A stretch of 64,000 nt of DNA, from contig NZ_QEXM01000041.1 in NCBI RefSeq assembly GCF_004127445.1, positions 310,001 to 374,000 of the forward strand. The letters are read 5' to 3'. The DNA is from Streptomyces alfalfae (GTDB taxonomy: Bacteria > Actinomycetota > Actinomycetes > Streptomycetales > Streptomycetaceae). The notes beneath the pieces are model-generated. The model had not been told where the DNA came from. It saw only the letters and a program-made list of their open reading frames with translations, and did not search any database. The position numbers were made by a program, and so were the translations under genes. The number at the start of each line of letters is the position of its first letter. Position 1 is the stretch's first letter. This document shows positions 8,134-15,476 of this stretch, one piece after another.

Positions 8134-10637
8134 GTACGGAACCCGCTGCCGCGGAGGACCCCGGGGCCGCTGCCGCGGAGCAGGCGGAGCCGCCCGGCCC
8201 CGAGGAGGCCGCCGGCGACCTGGCCGAGGGCGGCGAGGCGGCCACCGATGACGGTGCCTCCGAGCCCACCGGCGAGAGCGCGGCCGACGGGGACGCGGCT
8301 GACGGGAGCGCGGCCGACGGGACCGCCGAAGACGCGGCTGACGGGGCCGACGGCGACCTGGCCGAGGGTGGCGAGGGAGCCACCGGTGACGGTGCCGCCG
8401 AGTCCACCGGCGAGAACGCGGCCGACGTGACCACCGAGAGCGCGGCTGGCGGGGCTGTCGGGGGCTCGGCCGACGGGACCGCCGAGGACGCGGCTGACGG
8501 GATCGCGGCCAGCGGGGCCGACGACGACCTGGCCCAGGACGACCTGGCCGTGGGCGGCGAGGGAGCCACCGGCGAGGGTGCCTCCGGGGACGCTGCGGCG
8601 AAGGCCGAGCTGTCCGAGGCCGAGGCCGAGATCGCGGCGCAGCGGGAGCTGCGGGAGCGGATCGAGCAGCGCAAGGCCTCGAAGGAGGGGCCGATCGAGG
8701 CCGGGACGAAGCTGAGCGGCACGGCGGCCGACCTGCTGGCGGCGGTGCGCGCCGTGGAGAGCGGCGAGAAGCCCCTCGCCCGCGCCTTCAGCGAGCCGGA
8801 GCCCGCCCCGCGCCGCCCGGCGCCGGCCGCCGCCACCGAGCCGGTCCGCCCGCCGCGGCCGTCGGCGGCGCCCTCCGGGGAGAGCGTCGACGCGGTGCGT
8901 GCCGTGCTCGCCGAGGGGGGCGCGCCGGACGCGCTCGCCGCGCCGGCGGCGGCCGTGCTCGGCGAGGACGCGGCGGAGCGGCTGCGTGCCGACCCGTGGC
9001 AGCTGCTGCGGGTCACGGGCGTGCGGCCCGAGCAGGCCGACGGGTTCGCCCGCGCCCTGCTCGGCGCCGAGTGCCGCCCCGACGACGAGCGCAGGGGCCG
9101 CGCGGTCACCGTCTGGCTGCTGGAGCAGGCGGCCGTCGCGGGGCACACCGCGCTCGACGTGGCGGCGCTGACCGCCGCGCTCGGGCAGCGCGCGGTGCCC
9201 GATCCGGACGCCGCGGTGCAGAGCGCCCTCGCGGAAGGCGACGCCCTGGCCTTCCAGGACGCCCTCGACACGGCGGAGGCCCCGATCCGGCGTCCGGATG
9301 CCGAGGCCGCGGGCGACGACGGGGCAGAGGCGGAGCAGGAGCGTCCGGTGCGCGTCCTGATCGGCCTGGAGCGGTGCGCCCTGGCGGAGGAGAGCCTCGC
9401 CGACGGTCTCGCCCGGGTGATCAACTCCCTGCCGAAGGAGGACGGCTCGGGGCCGGACGCGGCGGCGTGGGAGTCGGTGGCCGCCGAGGCGTCGGGCTCC
9501 ACGGCCGAGCTGATCCGGGCCGTCGCCGGGCACGGCCTGGTGCTGCACTCCGGCGGCGAGGCCGCGCGCGCCGAACCGGCCGCCCTGGTGAAGGCGGCCT
9601 CGGCGCTCGGCCTGCGGGTGTGCGCCGCCGCCCACAGCGCCGACGGCAGGCGCCGCCTGGCGCGGGCGACGGGCCTGGCGGACGCCGCCGTGACGGTGGC
9701 CGGTCTCCTCTCCGGGGAGCAGGGGCCCGGGCGGGACGCGGACGGCGCCTTCGCCCTGGACCTCCTGGTGGTGCTCGACGCCCCGCAACTGGACGTCGAG
9801 AGCGCCGCGATGCTCGTGGAGTCGCTGCCGGACGGCGCCCGCCTGGTGCTGGCCGGGGACCCCGGGGTGCTGTGGTCGGCGGGCCCCGGGCGGGTCTTCG
9901 CGGACCTCGTCGCCGCGCGCTGCTGCCCGCAGATCGTCTCCCGCACCCCTGACCCCGGCCCCATCGGCGAGCTGACCTCGGGCATCGGTATCGGCGAGCT
10001 GAACGAGGTGGAGGCCCCGGGCAAGGAGGTCGTGCTCGTCCCGGTGCGCGACGCCGCCGAGGCGATCCACCGCACCGTGCAGCTCGTCGCGGACTCGGTG
10101 CCCAGGGCGATCGGGGTGCCCGCCGAGCAGACCCAGGTCATCACCCCCGGGCACGGCGGCGCCGCGGGCACGCGCGCGCTCAACGCCGCGCTGAAGGAGC
10201 GGCTGAACCCCGGCCCCGGCCGCTTCGGCGGCTTCGACCCCGGGGACATGGTCGCCCACGTCCCGGCTCCTGGGCGTACGACGCCGGGCCGGGTGGTGCG
10301 GGCCGACGCGGAGGGGCTGCACCTGGAGTGTGACGGCGGCCCCGTGGTCGTGGCCAAGGAGCGGGTGGAGCGTGAGGTGCGGCACGCCTGGGCGCTCACG
10401 GCCCACCAGGCGGCCGGGCTGCGCTGGCCCGCGGCGGTCGTGGTGCTGCCGGGCGACGCGGGGCGGTCACTGACGCGGCCGTGGGTCTACACGGCGTTCA
10501 GCCGCGCGGAGCGGCACCTGTCGGTCGTCCAGGGCGTCGAGCAGGAGCTGCCGCGAGCGGTGGCGGAGCGCCCGTGGAAGGACCGCACGACCCGCCTCCA
10601 GACACTCCTGCGCCCCCAGGTACCGACGACCCCCTGA
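8130..10637 (+). CDS. RecD-like helix-hairpin-helix protein with degenerate helicase motifs
   Basis: An 835-residue protein. Residues 1-165 are a low-complexity Ala/Gly/Asp/Glu tail made of repeated segments. About 170-200 is a charged helix (AEAEIAAQRELRERIEQRK). About 250-320 resembles the helix-hairpin-helix part of RecD2 (DPWQLLRVTGVRPEQADGF). The rest aligns by eye with superfamily 1 helicases, but the P-loop reads LHSGGEAARAEP where RecD2 has GGPGTGKT. The DEAS box reads VVLDAPQLD, motif III reads GDPGVLWSAGPG, and the last motifs read LTAHQAAG and YTAFSRAERHL. ATP hydrolysis is therefore doubtful. The GTG start overlaps the aldo/keto reductase stop. Confidence 0.8.
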   Translation: MSTEPAAAEDPGAAAAEQAEPPGPEEAAGDLAEGGEAATDDGASEPTGESAADGDAADGSAADGTAEDAADGADGDLAEGGEGATGDGAAESTGENAADVTTESAAGGAVGGSADGTAEDAADGIAASGADDDLAQDDLAVGGEGATGEGASGDAAAKAELSEAEAEIAAQRELRERIEQRKASKEGPIEAGTKLSGTAADLLAAVRAVESGEKPLARAFSEPEPAPRRPAPAAATEPVRPPRPSAAPSGESVDAVRAVLAEGGAPDALAAPAAAVLGEDAAERLRADPWQLLRVTGVRPEQADGFARALLGAECRPDDERRGRAVTVWLLEQAAVAGHTALDVAALTAALGQRAVPDPDAAVQSALAEGDALAFQDALDTAEAPIRRPDAEAAGDDGAEAEQERPVRVLIGLERCALAEESLADGLARVINSLPKEDGSGPDAAAWESVAAEASGSTAELIRAVAGHGLVLHSGGEAARAEPAALVKAASALGLRVCAAAHSADGRRRLARATGLADAAVTVAGLLSGEQGPGRDADGAFALDLLVVLDAPQLDVESAAMLVESLPDGARLVLAGDPGVLWSAGPGRVFADLVAARCCPQIVSRTPDPGPIGELTSGIGIGELNEVEAPGKEVVLVPVRDAAEAIHRTVQLVADSVPRAIGVPAEQTQVITPGHGGAAGTRALNAALKERLNPGPGRFGGFDPGDMVAHVPAPGRTTPGRVVRADAEGLHLECDGGPVVVAKERVEREVRHAWALTAHQAAGLRWPAAVVVLPGDAGRSLTRPWVYTAFSRAERHLSVVQGVEQELPRAVAERPWKDRTTRLQTLLRPQVPTTP
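8215..8426 (+). repeat. Duplicated ~74-bp segment inside the acidic N-terminal tail
   Basis: Bases 8215-8288 and 8353-8426 are near copies beginning GCGACCTGGCCGAGGG. A third partial copy follows near 8543-8590. They encode the repeated Asp/Glu/Ala/Gly tail of the RecD-like protein and probably arose by slippage or unequal exchange. Confidence 0.7.
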
Positions 10638-10639
10638 CC

Positions 10640-11105
10640 GCCGGGCCGCGGCGCCTGCCCTGCCCTGACGCCCGGGGCGCGGCGGTGCCTGCCCTGCCCG
10701 GGGCGCCGCACCTGCCCTTGCCCCGAGCACGACGGTGCCTGCCCTGACGCCCGGGGCGCTGCGACGCCTGCCCGCGTCCCCGAGCCCTCGGTGCCTGCCC
10801 TGACGCCCTTGCCCAGAGACGGCGGTGCCTACCGGCGTCCCCGGGCACGGCGGTGCCTCTGCCTGACGCCCGGTGCGCCGCGGTGCCTGTTTCCGCTCCC
10901 CGGGGTCCCGCCACGCCCACCCTCGCCCCCGGGCCACTCAGTGCCTGCCCTGACGCCCGGGGCGCTGCGACGCCTGCCCCGGGCCGGGGGGGGGCGACAC
11001 CAGCCCTTGCCGCGGGCACGGCGGTGCCTGCCCGCGTCCCCGGGCACGGCGGCGCGTGCCCGCGTCGCCCCCGGAGCCCAGCGACGCCCCGCCCGCCCCC
11101 CCCAC
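10640..11105. repeat. GC-rich intergenic region of imperfect dispersed repeats
   Basis: This 569-bp gap (10638-11206) holds no supportable gene. It is built from scattered copies of TGCCTGCCCTGACGCCCGG (near 10655, 10737, 10792, 10856 and 10941) and of CGGGCACGGCGGTGCCT (near 10842, 11017 and, degenerate, 11041). The spacing is irregular and copies vary, unlike a CRISPR. Open frames here are low-complexity Pro/Arg/Ala and are not credible. The region ends in a terminator hairpin. Confidence 0.75.
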
Positions 11106-11112
11106 GCACCCG

Positions 11113-11148
11113 AAAGCGCGCCGCTCCTCGTCGGGAGCGGCGCGCTTC
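11113..11148. terminator. Strong bidirectional hairpin
   Basis: AAGCGCGCCGCTCC and GGAGCGGCGCGCTT pair perfectly over 14 bp around a 6-nt loop. It lies between the convergent RecD-like gene and the acidic hypothetical gene, so it can end both transcripts. Confidence 0.8.
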
Positions 11149-11206
11149 TCTGGTCAGCCAGGCCTGTCTCGGCTCGGCCACGGCCTGCTTCGGCCCCTGT
11201 AGGCCG

Positions 11207-12040
11207 TCAGAGCCCGGCTCTGCGGGGTCGGCGGCCGTCTCCGGGCCCCGCGGCGTCACCCGGGCCGCCGGGACCGTCCGAGTCACCCGCCTCGTCACGC
11301 TCATCGAGTTCATCGACCTCGTCGAGCGGCACCGCCACGTCCGGATCGAGGTCGACGTCCGGGTCGACATCGAGGTCGACGTCCGGGTCGACATCGAGGT
11401 CGGCGTCGGAGCCGTCGAGCGCGTCGTCGTCCAGTTCGTCGTCGAAGACCGCGCTGACGTCGAAGCGGCAGATCACCCGGTGCGGGTCGGCCTGGTCGAA
11501 GGGGGCGCTCAGCCACTCCCCCGGCTCGGCGGCGCTGTCCGACGCGGTCACCCAGAGCGTGGAGTCGCCCTCCTCAAGGCCGAACTCCTTGTGCCGGGAG
11601 GCGATCTCGTCCGGTTCGAACTCCCCGAAGAGGACGCCGAGCGCCCCGTGCACGGTGTCGGCGGGGCCACCGCCCCCCGGCCCGCCCGCGTCGAGGTCGG
11701 AGACGCGCTGGGCCTGGGCGAGCAGCCGTTGGGGTTCCGTCACGGCGTAGTCGCGGCGGATGAGCACGCTGAGGGCGTTCGCCTCCTCCGGGCCGCGGTA
11801 GGGCGGCAGCGCGTCCTCCGCGGCGGGGATCTCGAAGGGAGTGACCTCGTCGTGGCGGTCGTAGAGGAGTTCGTCGTACTCCTCGGCCGCCGCGGCGAGC
11901 TCGTTGAACGCCTCGTACACGGCCGGATCGTCCTCGCCCGACCTGCGTTCGACCGCGGCCAGGTGGCGGTCGAGCGCGGTCTTGACCGCCTCGGCGGCGG
12001 CACGTACCTCGGCAGCGGTTGGCTGCGCAGCATCAGACAT
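11207..12040 (-). CDS. Acidic hypothetical protein with DVDPDVDL repeats
   Basis: A 277-residue soluble protein I cannot assign to a characterised family. Residues 1-200 look folded, with helices such as AAEAVKTALDRHLAAVERR and a strand-rich part around STLWVTASDS and HRVICRFDVSAVFDDE. The C-terminal 75 residues are Asp-rich repeats (DLDVDPDVDLDVDPDVDL) followed by a Gly/Pro/Arg tail. The repeats come from a 24-bp tandem unit at about 11346-11402. I chose ATG 12040 because a minus-strand TAGCGT -10 box lies 7 nt upstream, fitting a leaderless start. It is divergent from the DUF5703 gene. Confidence 0.75.
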   Translation of the reverse strand: MSDAAQPTAAEVRAAAEAVKTALDRHLAAVERRSGEDDPAVYEAFNELAAAAEEYDELLYDRHDEVTPFEIPAAEDALPPYRGPEEANALSVLIRRDYAVTEPQRLLAQAQRVSDLDAGGPGGGGPADTVHGALGVLFGEFEPDEIASRHKEFGLEEGDSTLWVTASDSAAEPGEWLSAPFDQADPHRVICRFDVSAVFDDELDDDALDGSDADLDVDPDVDLDVDPDVDLDPDVAVPLDEVDELDERDEAGDSDGPGGPGDAAGPGDGRRPRRAGL

Positions 12041-12087
12041 AGTGCAGACGCTATCCGTACCGGGCCCGTGCCCGCACAATAGATGCG

Positions 12088-12276
12088 ATGCCGGAATACG
12101 AATTTGTCGACGTGTACGTGCCGCGCGGGGTCACCCGCAAGGAAGCCACACGCCTGCTGACGGACCACGCGGAGTACGGGTTGTGGGAGTTGGACCGCCT
12201 GAGCCTGCACCGTGACGGGAGCCGCAGGGTGCGGCTGAAGCGACGGATCATCCGCCAGCTGCGGGCGACCTGGTGA
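12088..12276 (+). CDS. DUF5703 family small protein
   Basis: A 62-residue basic protein (MPEYEFVDVYVPRGVTRKEA...) matching the DUF5703 family of actinobacteria. It has a short beta-strand start, one amphipathic helix and an Arg-rich C-terminus (RRVRLKRRIIRQLRATW). Function is unknown. It lies just upstream of the convergent chaplin genes and ends before a bidirectional terminator. Little sequence separates its ATG from the divergent gene, and no clear Shine-Dalgarno is visible. Confidence 0.85.
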   Translation: MPEYEFVDVYVPRGVTRKEATRLLTDHAEYGLWELDRLSLHRDGSRRVRLKRRIIRQLRATW

Positions 12277-12354
12277 CCTCGTACGGGATCGGCTGAGCCG
12301 GGACCAGCGGAACGGAACAACGGAAAACCGCCGGACAGAACCACCGGAGAACGG

Positions 12355-12398
12355 CGGAAACGGAGCGGACCCGCGGCTGCGGGACCCGCTCCGTTCCG
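12355..12398. terminator. Bidirectional hairpin between DUF5703 gene and chpC
   Basis: CGGAAACGGAGCGG...CCCGC pairs with GCGGG...CCGCTCCGTTCCG with minor mismatches around a GGCT loop. It is placed between convergent genes. Confidence 0.65.
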
Positions 12399-12420
12399 CC
12401 GTGCCCGGACGTGCCGGGGC

Positions 12421-13242
12421 TCAGGCGGCGGCCCGCGCCCTGCGGTACAGGACGGTGCCCGCGAGCAGCGCGCCCGCGCTCGCCGGCAGCGTGAGGCCGA
12501 GCGGCAGCGAGCTGCCGGTCTCCGCGAGCTCCTTCGCGGGACCGGGGTTCGTCACCGGGGCGTCGTCGCCGGACTCCGTGAGCTGCGAGCCCCCCTTGGG
12601 CGGGGTGACGATCGGCGTGCCGGGGTGGCCCGGGGGTCGCTCGACCGGGTTCTCGGGCTTGCCGGGCTTTTCGGGCTTGCCGGGCTCACCGGGTTCGCCC
12701 GGCTCCCCGGGGTTGCCGGGCTCCTCCGGCTCACCCGGCTGCTCGGGCTCACCCGGCTGCTCGGGCTCGGGCTCCGGGGGGTGCTCGTGGCCCGGCGGCT
12801 TCGAGGGCCCGTCGGACTCGTTGGCGCAGTCGTTGCCGCTCGCGGGGTTGGCGAGCCCGCCGATGGTGACGCTGTTGCCGCAGACGTTCACCGGCGCGTG
12901 CACGGGGAGCTGCACGCTGTTGCCGGAGCCGACGCCGGGCGAGTCACTGGCGTGGCCGTGCGCGTCGGAGCCGCCGGACGGCTTGTGTGAGTTTCCGCTC
13001 CCGTGGTTGACGCAGGCGTTGCCCGCGGCGGGGTTGAGCACCCCGACGACGTTCACGGTGTTGCCGCAGACGTTGACCGGGGCGTCAACGGGAATCTGCA
13101 CGGAATTGCCCGACAGCACACCGGGCGAATTCGAGCTGCTCCCGCCGGCACCCGCGTCCGCGTGTGCGTGGCCCCCGGTCACGGCGAGTACGCCCGTCGC
13201 CGCGGCCATGATGGTCAGGCCTTTGCGTGTGACCTGTCGCAT
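12421..13242 (-). CDS. chpC: Long chaplin, sortase-anchored (ChpC type)
   Basis: A 273-residue secreted surface protein of aerial hyphae and spores. It has a signal peptide (about 1-28, ending HAHADA) and two chaplin domains (about 37-80 and 101-143), each with a cysteine pair (C59/C77 and C121/C139) and the VCGNxV/NPAxGNxC pattern. A Pro/Glu/Gly-rich spacer follows, with GEPGEP-type repeats (about 150-210). The C-terminus carries the LAETG sorting motif (239-243), a hydrophobic helix and an RRARAAA tail. Chaplins assemble into amyloid-like films that lower surface tension, and long chaplins anchor them to the wall. I chose ATG 13242, with an AGGGAA box 6 nt upstream. chpH lies upstream behind a terminator. 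Confidence 0.93.
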   Translation of the reverse strand: MRQVTRKGLTIMAAATGVLAVTGGHAHADAGAGGSSSNSPGVLSGNSVQIPVDAPVNVCGNTVNVVGVLNPAAGNACVNHGSGNSHKPSGGSDAHGHASDSPGVGSGNSVQLPVHAPVNVCGNSVTIGGLANPASGNDCANESDGPSKPPGHEHPPEPEPEQPGEPEQPGEPEEPGNPGEPGEPGEPGKPEKPGKPENPVERPPGHPGTPIVTPPKGGSQLTESGDDAPVTNPGPAKELAETGSSLPLGLTLPASAGALLAGTVLYRRARAAA

Positions 13243-13303
13243 AGCTGTTCCCTGCCTTTTGCCTTCCGGAAAACGTACGGGCGTGTTCGCCCGGACGCGT
13301 AAG

Positions 13304-13346
13304 CCGTCGGCCCCGGAGCGCATGGCACGCGCTCCGGGGCCGACGG
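13304..13346. terminator. 18-bp perfect stem-loop between chpH and chpC
   Basis: Arms 13304-13321 and 13329-13346 (CCGTCGGCCCCGGAGCGC and its complement) pair perfectly around a 7-nt loop. It is among the strongest hairpins seen by eye in the window. It lies after the chpH stop and before the chpC start, so it should separate the two chaplin transcripts or attenuate read-through. Confidence 0.85.
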
Positions 13347-13382
13347 ACTCAGACCCTCAAGGGGTGATGGGGCGCGACAACA

Positions 13383-13616
13383 TCACTTGTTGACGCAGGC
13401 GTTGCCGAAGGTGGGGTTCAGCAGTCCGATCACGGAGACCGTGTTGCCGCAGGCGTTCACCGGCACGTGCACGGGCACCTGGACGACATTGCCGGAGAGC
13501 ACACCCGGGGACTGCACGGCGGCGCCCTGGGCGCCGGCGTCGGCGGTGGCGATGCCCGCACCCGCGAGCACGAGGCCACCGGTGGCAGCCGCAGCGGCGA
13601 CGATCTTCTTGATCAT
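13383..13616 (-). CDS. chpH: Short chaplin (ChpH type)
   Basis: A 77-residue secreted chaplin, matching the usual ChpH length. Signal peptide is about 1-26 (MIKKIVAAAAATGG...GIATADA). The mature single chaplin domain has VQSPGVLSGNVVQVPVHVPV, cysteines C56 and C74, and ends GNACVNK. ChpH is a major amphipathic component of the hydrophobic sheath needed for aerial growth. ATG 13616 has a textbook GGAGG 4 nt upstream. The 5-prime leader contains possible regulatory structure. Developmental control (BldN-type sigma) is known for chaplins, but I could not pick out a certain promoter. Confidence 0.95.
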   Translation of the reverse strand: MIKKIVAAAAATGGLVLAGAGIATADAGAQGAAVQSPGVLSGNVVQVPVHVPVNACGNTVSVIGLLNPTFGNACVNK

Positions 13617-13618
13617 TA

Positions 13619-13679
13619 TTCCTCCTAGTAGGCAAACGCAGTCCAAGCCGCGGACTGCATCACCTGTAACGAGGAGGAT
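13619..13679 (-). promoter_or_regulatory. Structured chpH leader with possible Shine-Dalgarno sequestration
   Basis: On the minus strand, the Shine-Dalgarno segment AGGAGGA (13620-13626) is complementary over 7 bp to TCCTCCT about 45 nt upstream (13672-13678). Nested between them is a hairpin with arms GCAGTCC/GGACTGC (13638-13658). The fold could hide the ribosome site and make chpH translation conditional. This is inference from complementarity only. Confidence 0.4.
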
Positions 13680-13770
13680 GGGGCGGGGCTACGAGCAGAT
13701 GACCTCTTTCACTCTTTTCAGTCAAGTACGTACGGGCTCGCGATTATTGGAGAGTCGTTTTAGCGCCTAA

Positions 13771-13800
13771 TCGGGCCTCCGCGAGCCCTTTCGAGGCCGA
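13771..13800 (-). terminator. Hairpin after the M20 peptidase gene
   Basis: Minus-strand TCGGCCTC pairs with GAGGCCCGA (one bulge) immediately after the peptidase stop at 13807. It is overlapped by a second, longer-range 9-bp inverted repeat (GGGCTCGCG at 13734-13742 with CGCGAGCCC at 13780-13788). It should insulate chpH from the upstream gene. Confidence 0.5.
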
Positions 13801-13806
13801 ATCACG

Positions 13807-15150
13807 TCAGGAGGCGTCGATGAACCGGTCGAGCACCCGGACCCCGAATTTGAGGCCGTCCACCGGAACCCGCTCGTCGACGCCGTGGAACATGCCCGCG
13901 AAGTCCAGCTCCGGCGGCAGCTTCAGCGGCGCGAAGCCGAAACCGCGGATGCCGAGGTCGTCGAAGGACTTGGCGTCCGTACCCGCGGAGAGCATGTACG
14001 GCACGGCGCGCGCGATCGGGTCCTCCGCCCGCAGGGCGGTCTGCATGGCGTCGACGAGCGCGCCGTCGAACGTCGTCTCCAGGGCCTTGTCGGCGTGCAC
14101 GTCCTCGCGGCGCACGTTCGGGCCGAGCAGCCGGTCCAGGTCGGCGAGGAACTCCTCCTCGTACCCCGGCAGGTAACGGCCGTCGACGTGCGCGGTGGCC
14201 TGGCCGGGGATCACGTTCACCTTGTACCCGGCGCCGAGCTGGGTGGGGTTGGCCGTGTTCTGCAGGGAGGCGCCGATGAGCTTGGCGATGCCGCCGAGCT
14301 TGGCGAGCGTCTCGTCCATGTTCTCCGGGTCGAGCTCGGTGCCGAGGGCGTCGCCCAGCTCGTCGAGGAAGTGCCGCAGGGTCTTGGTGACCCGCACCGG
14401 GAACTTGTGCCGCCCGAGGCGTCCGACGGCCTCCGACAGCTCGGTGATCGCGTTGTCCTTGTGGATCATCGACCCGTGGCCCGCGGTGCCGTCCACGGTC
14501 AGCTTCATCCAGTGCATGCCCTTCTGGGCCGTCTCGACGAGGTAGAGCCGCAGGTTCTCGTTGACGGTGAAGGAGAAGCCGCCGACCTCGCTGATCGCCT
14601 CCGTGCACCCCTCGAAGAGGCCGGGGTGGTTGTCGACGAGGTGCCGGGCGCCGTACGTGCCGCCCGCCTCCTCGTCCGCGAGGAAGGCGAGGACGATGTC
14701 GCGCGGGGGCTTGCGGCCGCTGCGCATCCGCTCGCGGACGACCGCGAGGGTCATCGCGTCCATGTCCTTCATGTCGACGGCGCCCCGGCCCCACACGCAG
14801 CCGTCCGCGATCTCCCCGGAGAAGGGGTGGTGCGTCCAGTCCGCGGCGTTGGCCGGCACGACGTCGGTGTGGCCGTGGATGAGCAGCGCGGGCCGCGACG
14901 GGTCCTCGCCCTCGATCCGCGCCACCGTGGAGGCCCTGCCGGGGTGGGACTCGAAGATCTTCGGTTCGAGACCGACCTCGGCGAGCTTCTCGGCGACGTA
15001 CTCCGCGGCCTTGCGCTCACCCGGGCCCGAGTGGTCGCCGTAGTTGCTCGTATCGATCTGGATCAGTTCACGACAGAGGTCGACGACCTCGTCCTCACCG
15101 GTGACGGCCTTGCCCGTGCTGGACCCGCTCACGCTGGGCTCCTCCCGCAT
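13807..15150 (-). CDS. M20/M25/M40 family metallo-hydrolase (peptidase)
   Basis: A 447-residue dinuclear-zinc peptidase or deacylase. Metal ligands and catalytic residues fall in LLIHGHTDVVP (His, Asp), WGRGAVDMKDMDA (bridging Asp), LAFLADEEAGG (catalytic Glu pair), and the late MFHGVDERV (His). The dimerisation 'lid' domain is about residues 200-320. Substrate is unknown; family members cleave dipeptides or N-acyl amino acids. It is cytosolic (no signal peptide). It is divergent from the tRNA-Leu gene and upstream of chpH on the same strand, but separated by hairpins. Confidence 0.9.
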   Translation of the reverse strand: MREEPSVSGSSTGKAVTGEDEVVDLCRELIQIDTSNYGDHSGPGERKAAEYVAEKLAEVGLEPKIFESHPGRASTVARIEGEDPSRPALLIHGHTDVVPANAADWTHHPFSGEIADGCVWGRGAVDMKDMDAMTLAVVRERMRSGRKPPRDIVLAFLADEEAGGTYGARHLVDNHPGLFEGCTEAISEVGGFSFTVNENLRLYLVETAQKGMHWMKLTVDGTAGHGSMIHKDNAITELSEAVGRLGRHKFPVRVTKTLRHFLDELGDALGTELDPENMDETLAKLGGIAKLIGASLQNTANPTQLGAGYKVNVIPGQATAHVDGRYLPGYEEEFLADLDRLLGPNVRREDVHADKALETTFDGALVDAMQTALRAEDPIARAVPYMLSAGTDAKSFDDLGIRGFGFAPLKLPPELDFAGMFHGVDERVPVDGLKFGVRVLDRFIDAS

Positions 15151-15240
15151 TCGCTGCTGGTGGTCCCCCTCATCCTCTCTCCCCCGGGCTCCGCGCCCAA
15201 GGCCGGGCGGGCGTCGTCATCAGCAGTTCACAGCGGTGGC

Positions 15241-15276
15241 GGGGGTGATCGGACACCCCCGGAAGCCTGGTAATGT
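15241..15276 (+). promoter_or_regulatory. Upstream region of tRNA-Leu: hairpin and -10-like box
   Basis: GGGGGTG and CACCCCC (15241-15260) form a 7-bp hairpin with a 6-nt loop. TAATGT (15271-15276) is a good -10 box about 45 nt before the tRNA. No convincing -35 is seen. Confidence 0.4.
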
Positions 15277-15320
15277 TCTCTGTGTCGCCGCGGGAAACGC
15301 CCCGCGAAGACAGACACCTT

Positions 15321-15408
15321 GTCCGGGTGGCGGAATGGCAGACGCGCTAGCTTGAGGTGCTAGTGCCCTTTATCGGGCGTGGGGGTTCAAGTCCCCCCTC
15401 GGACACCA
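15321..15408 (+). tRNA. tRNA-Leu (anticodon GAG)
   Basis: An 88-nt class II tRNA. The acceptor stem pairs GTCCGGG with CTCGGAC. The anticodon stem CTAGC/GCTAG encloses the loop TTGAGGT, so the anticodon is GAG. A long variable arm (GTGCCC...GGGCGT) marks it as a leucine type. The T-arm GGGGGTTCAAGTCCCCC is canonical. CCA appears genome-encoded (15406-15408). Confidence 0.95.
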
Positions 15409-15411
15409 GCG

Positions 15412-15439
15412 AAGGCCCCAGTTCTCGAACTGGGGCCTT
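15412..15439. terminator. Hairpin after tRNA-Leu
   Basis: AAGGCCCCAGTTC and its exact complement form a 13-bp stem with a 2-nt centre, starting 4 nt after the tRNA. The stop of kdpC on the other strand is only 38 bp away, so it can end both transcripts. Confidence 0.8.
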
Positions 15440-15476
15440 GTCCGTGCGCGGTCGCTTCAGTCCTCGCGGCCCCCGC

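Noticed and set aside
10640..11105. Possible CRISPR array
   Set aside because: Repeats are imperfect and irregularly spaced, with repeat-like spacers; there are no cas genes in the window.
15321..15408. tRNA-Leu as an integration site of a mobile element carrying kdp
   Set aside because: No integrase, excisionase or second copy of the tRNA 3-prime end was seen, and flanking genes look ordinary.
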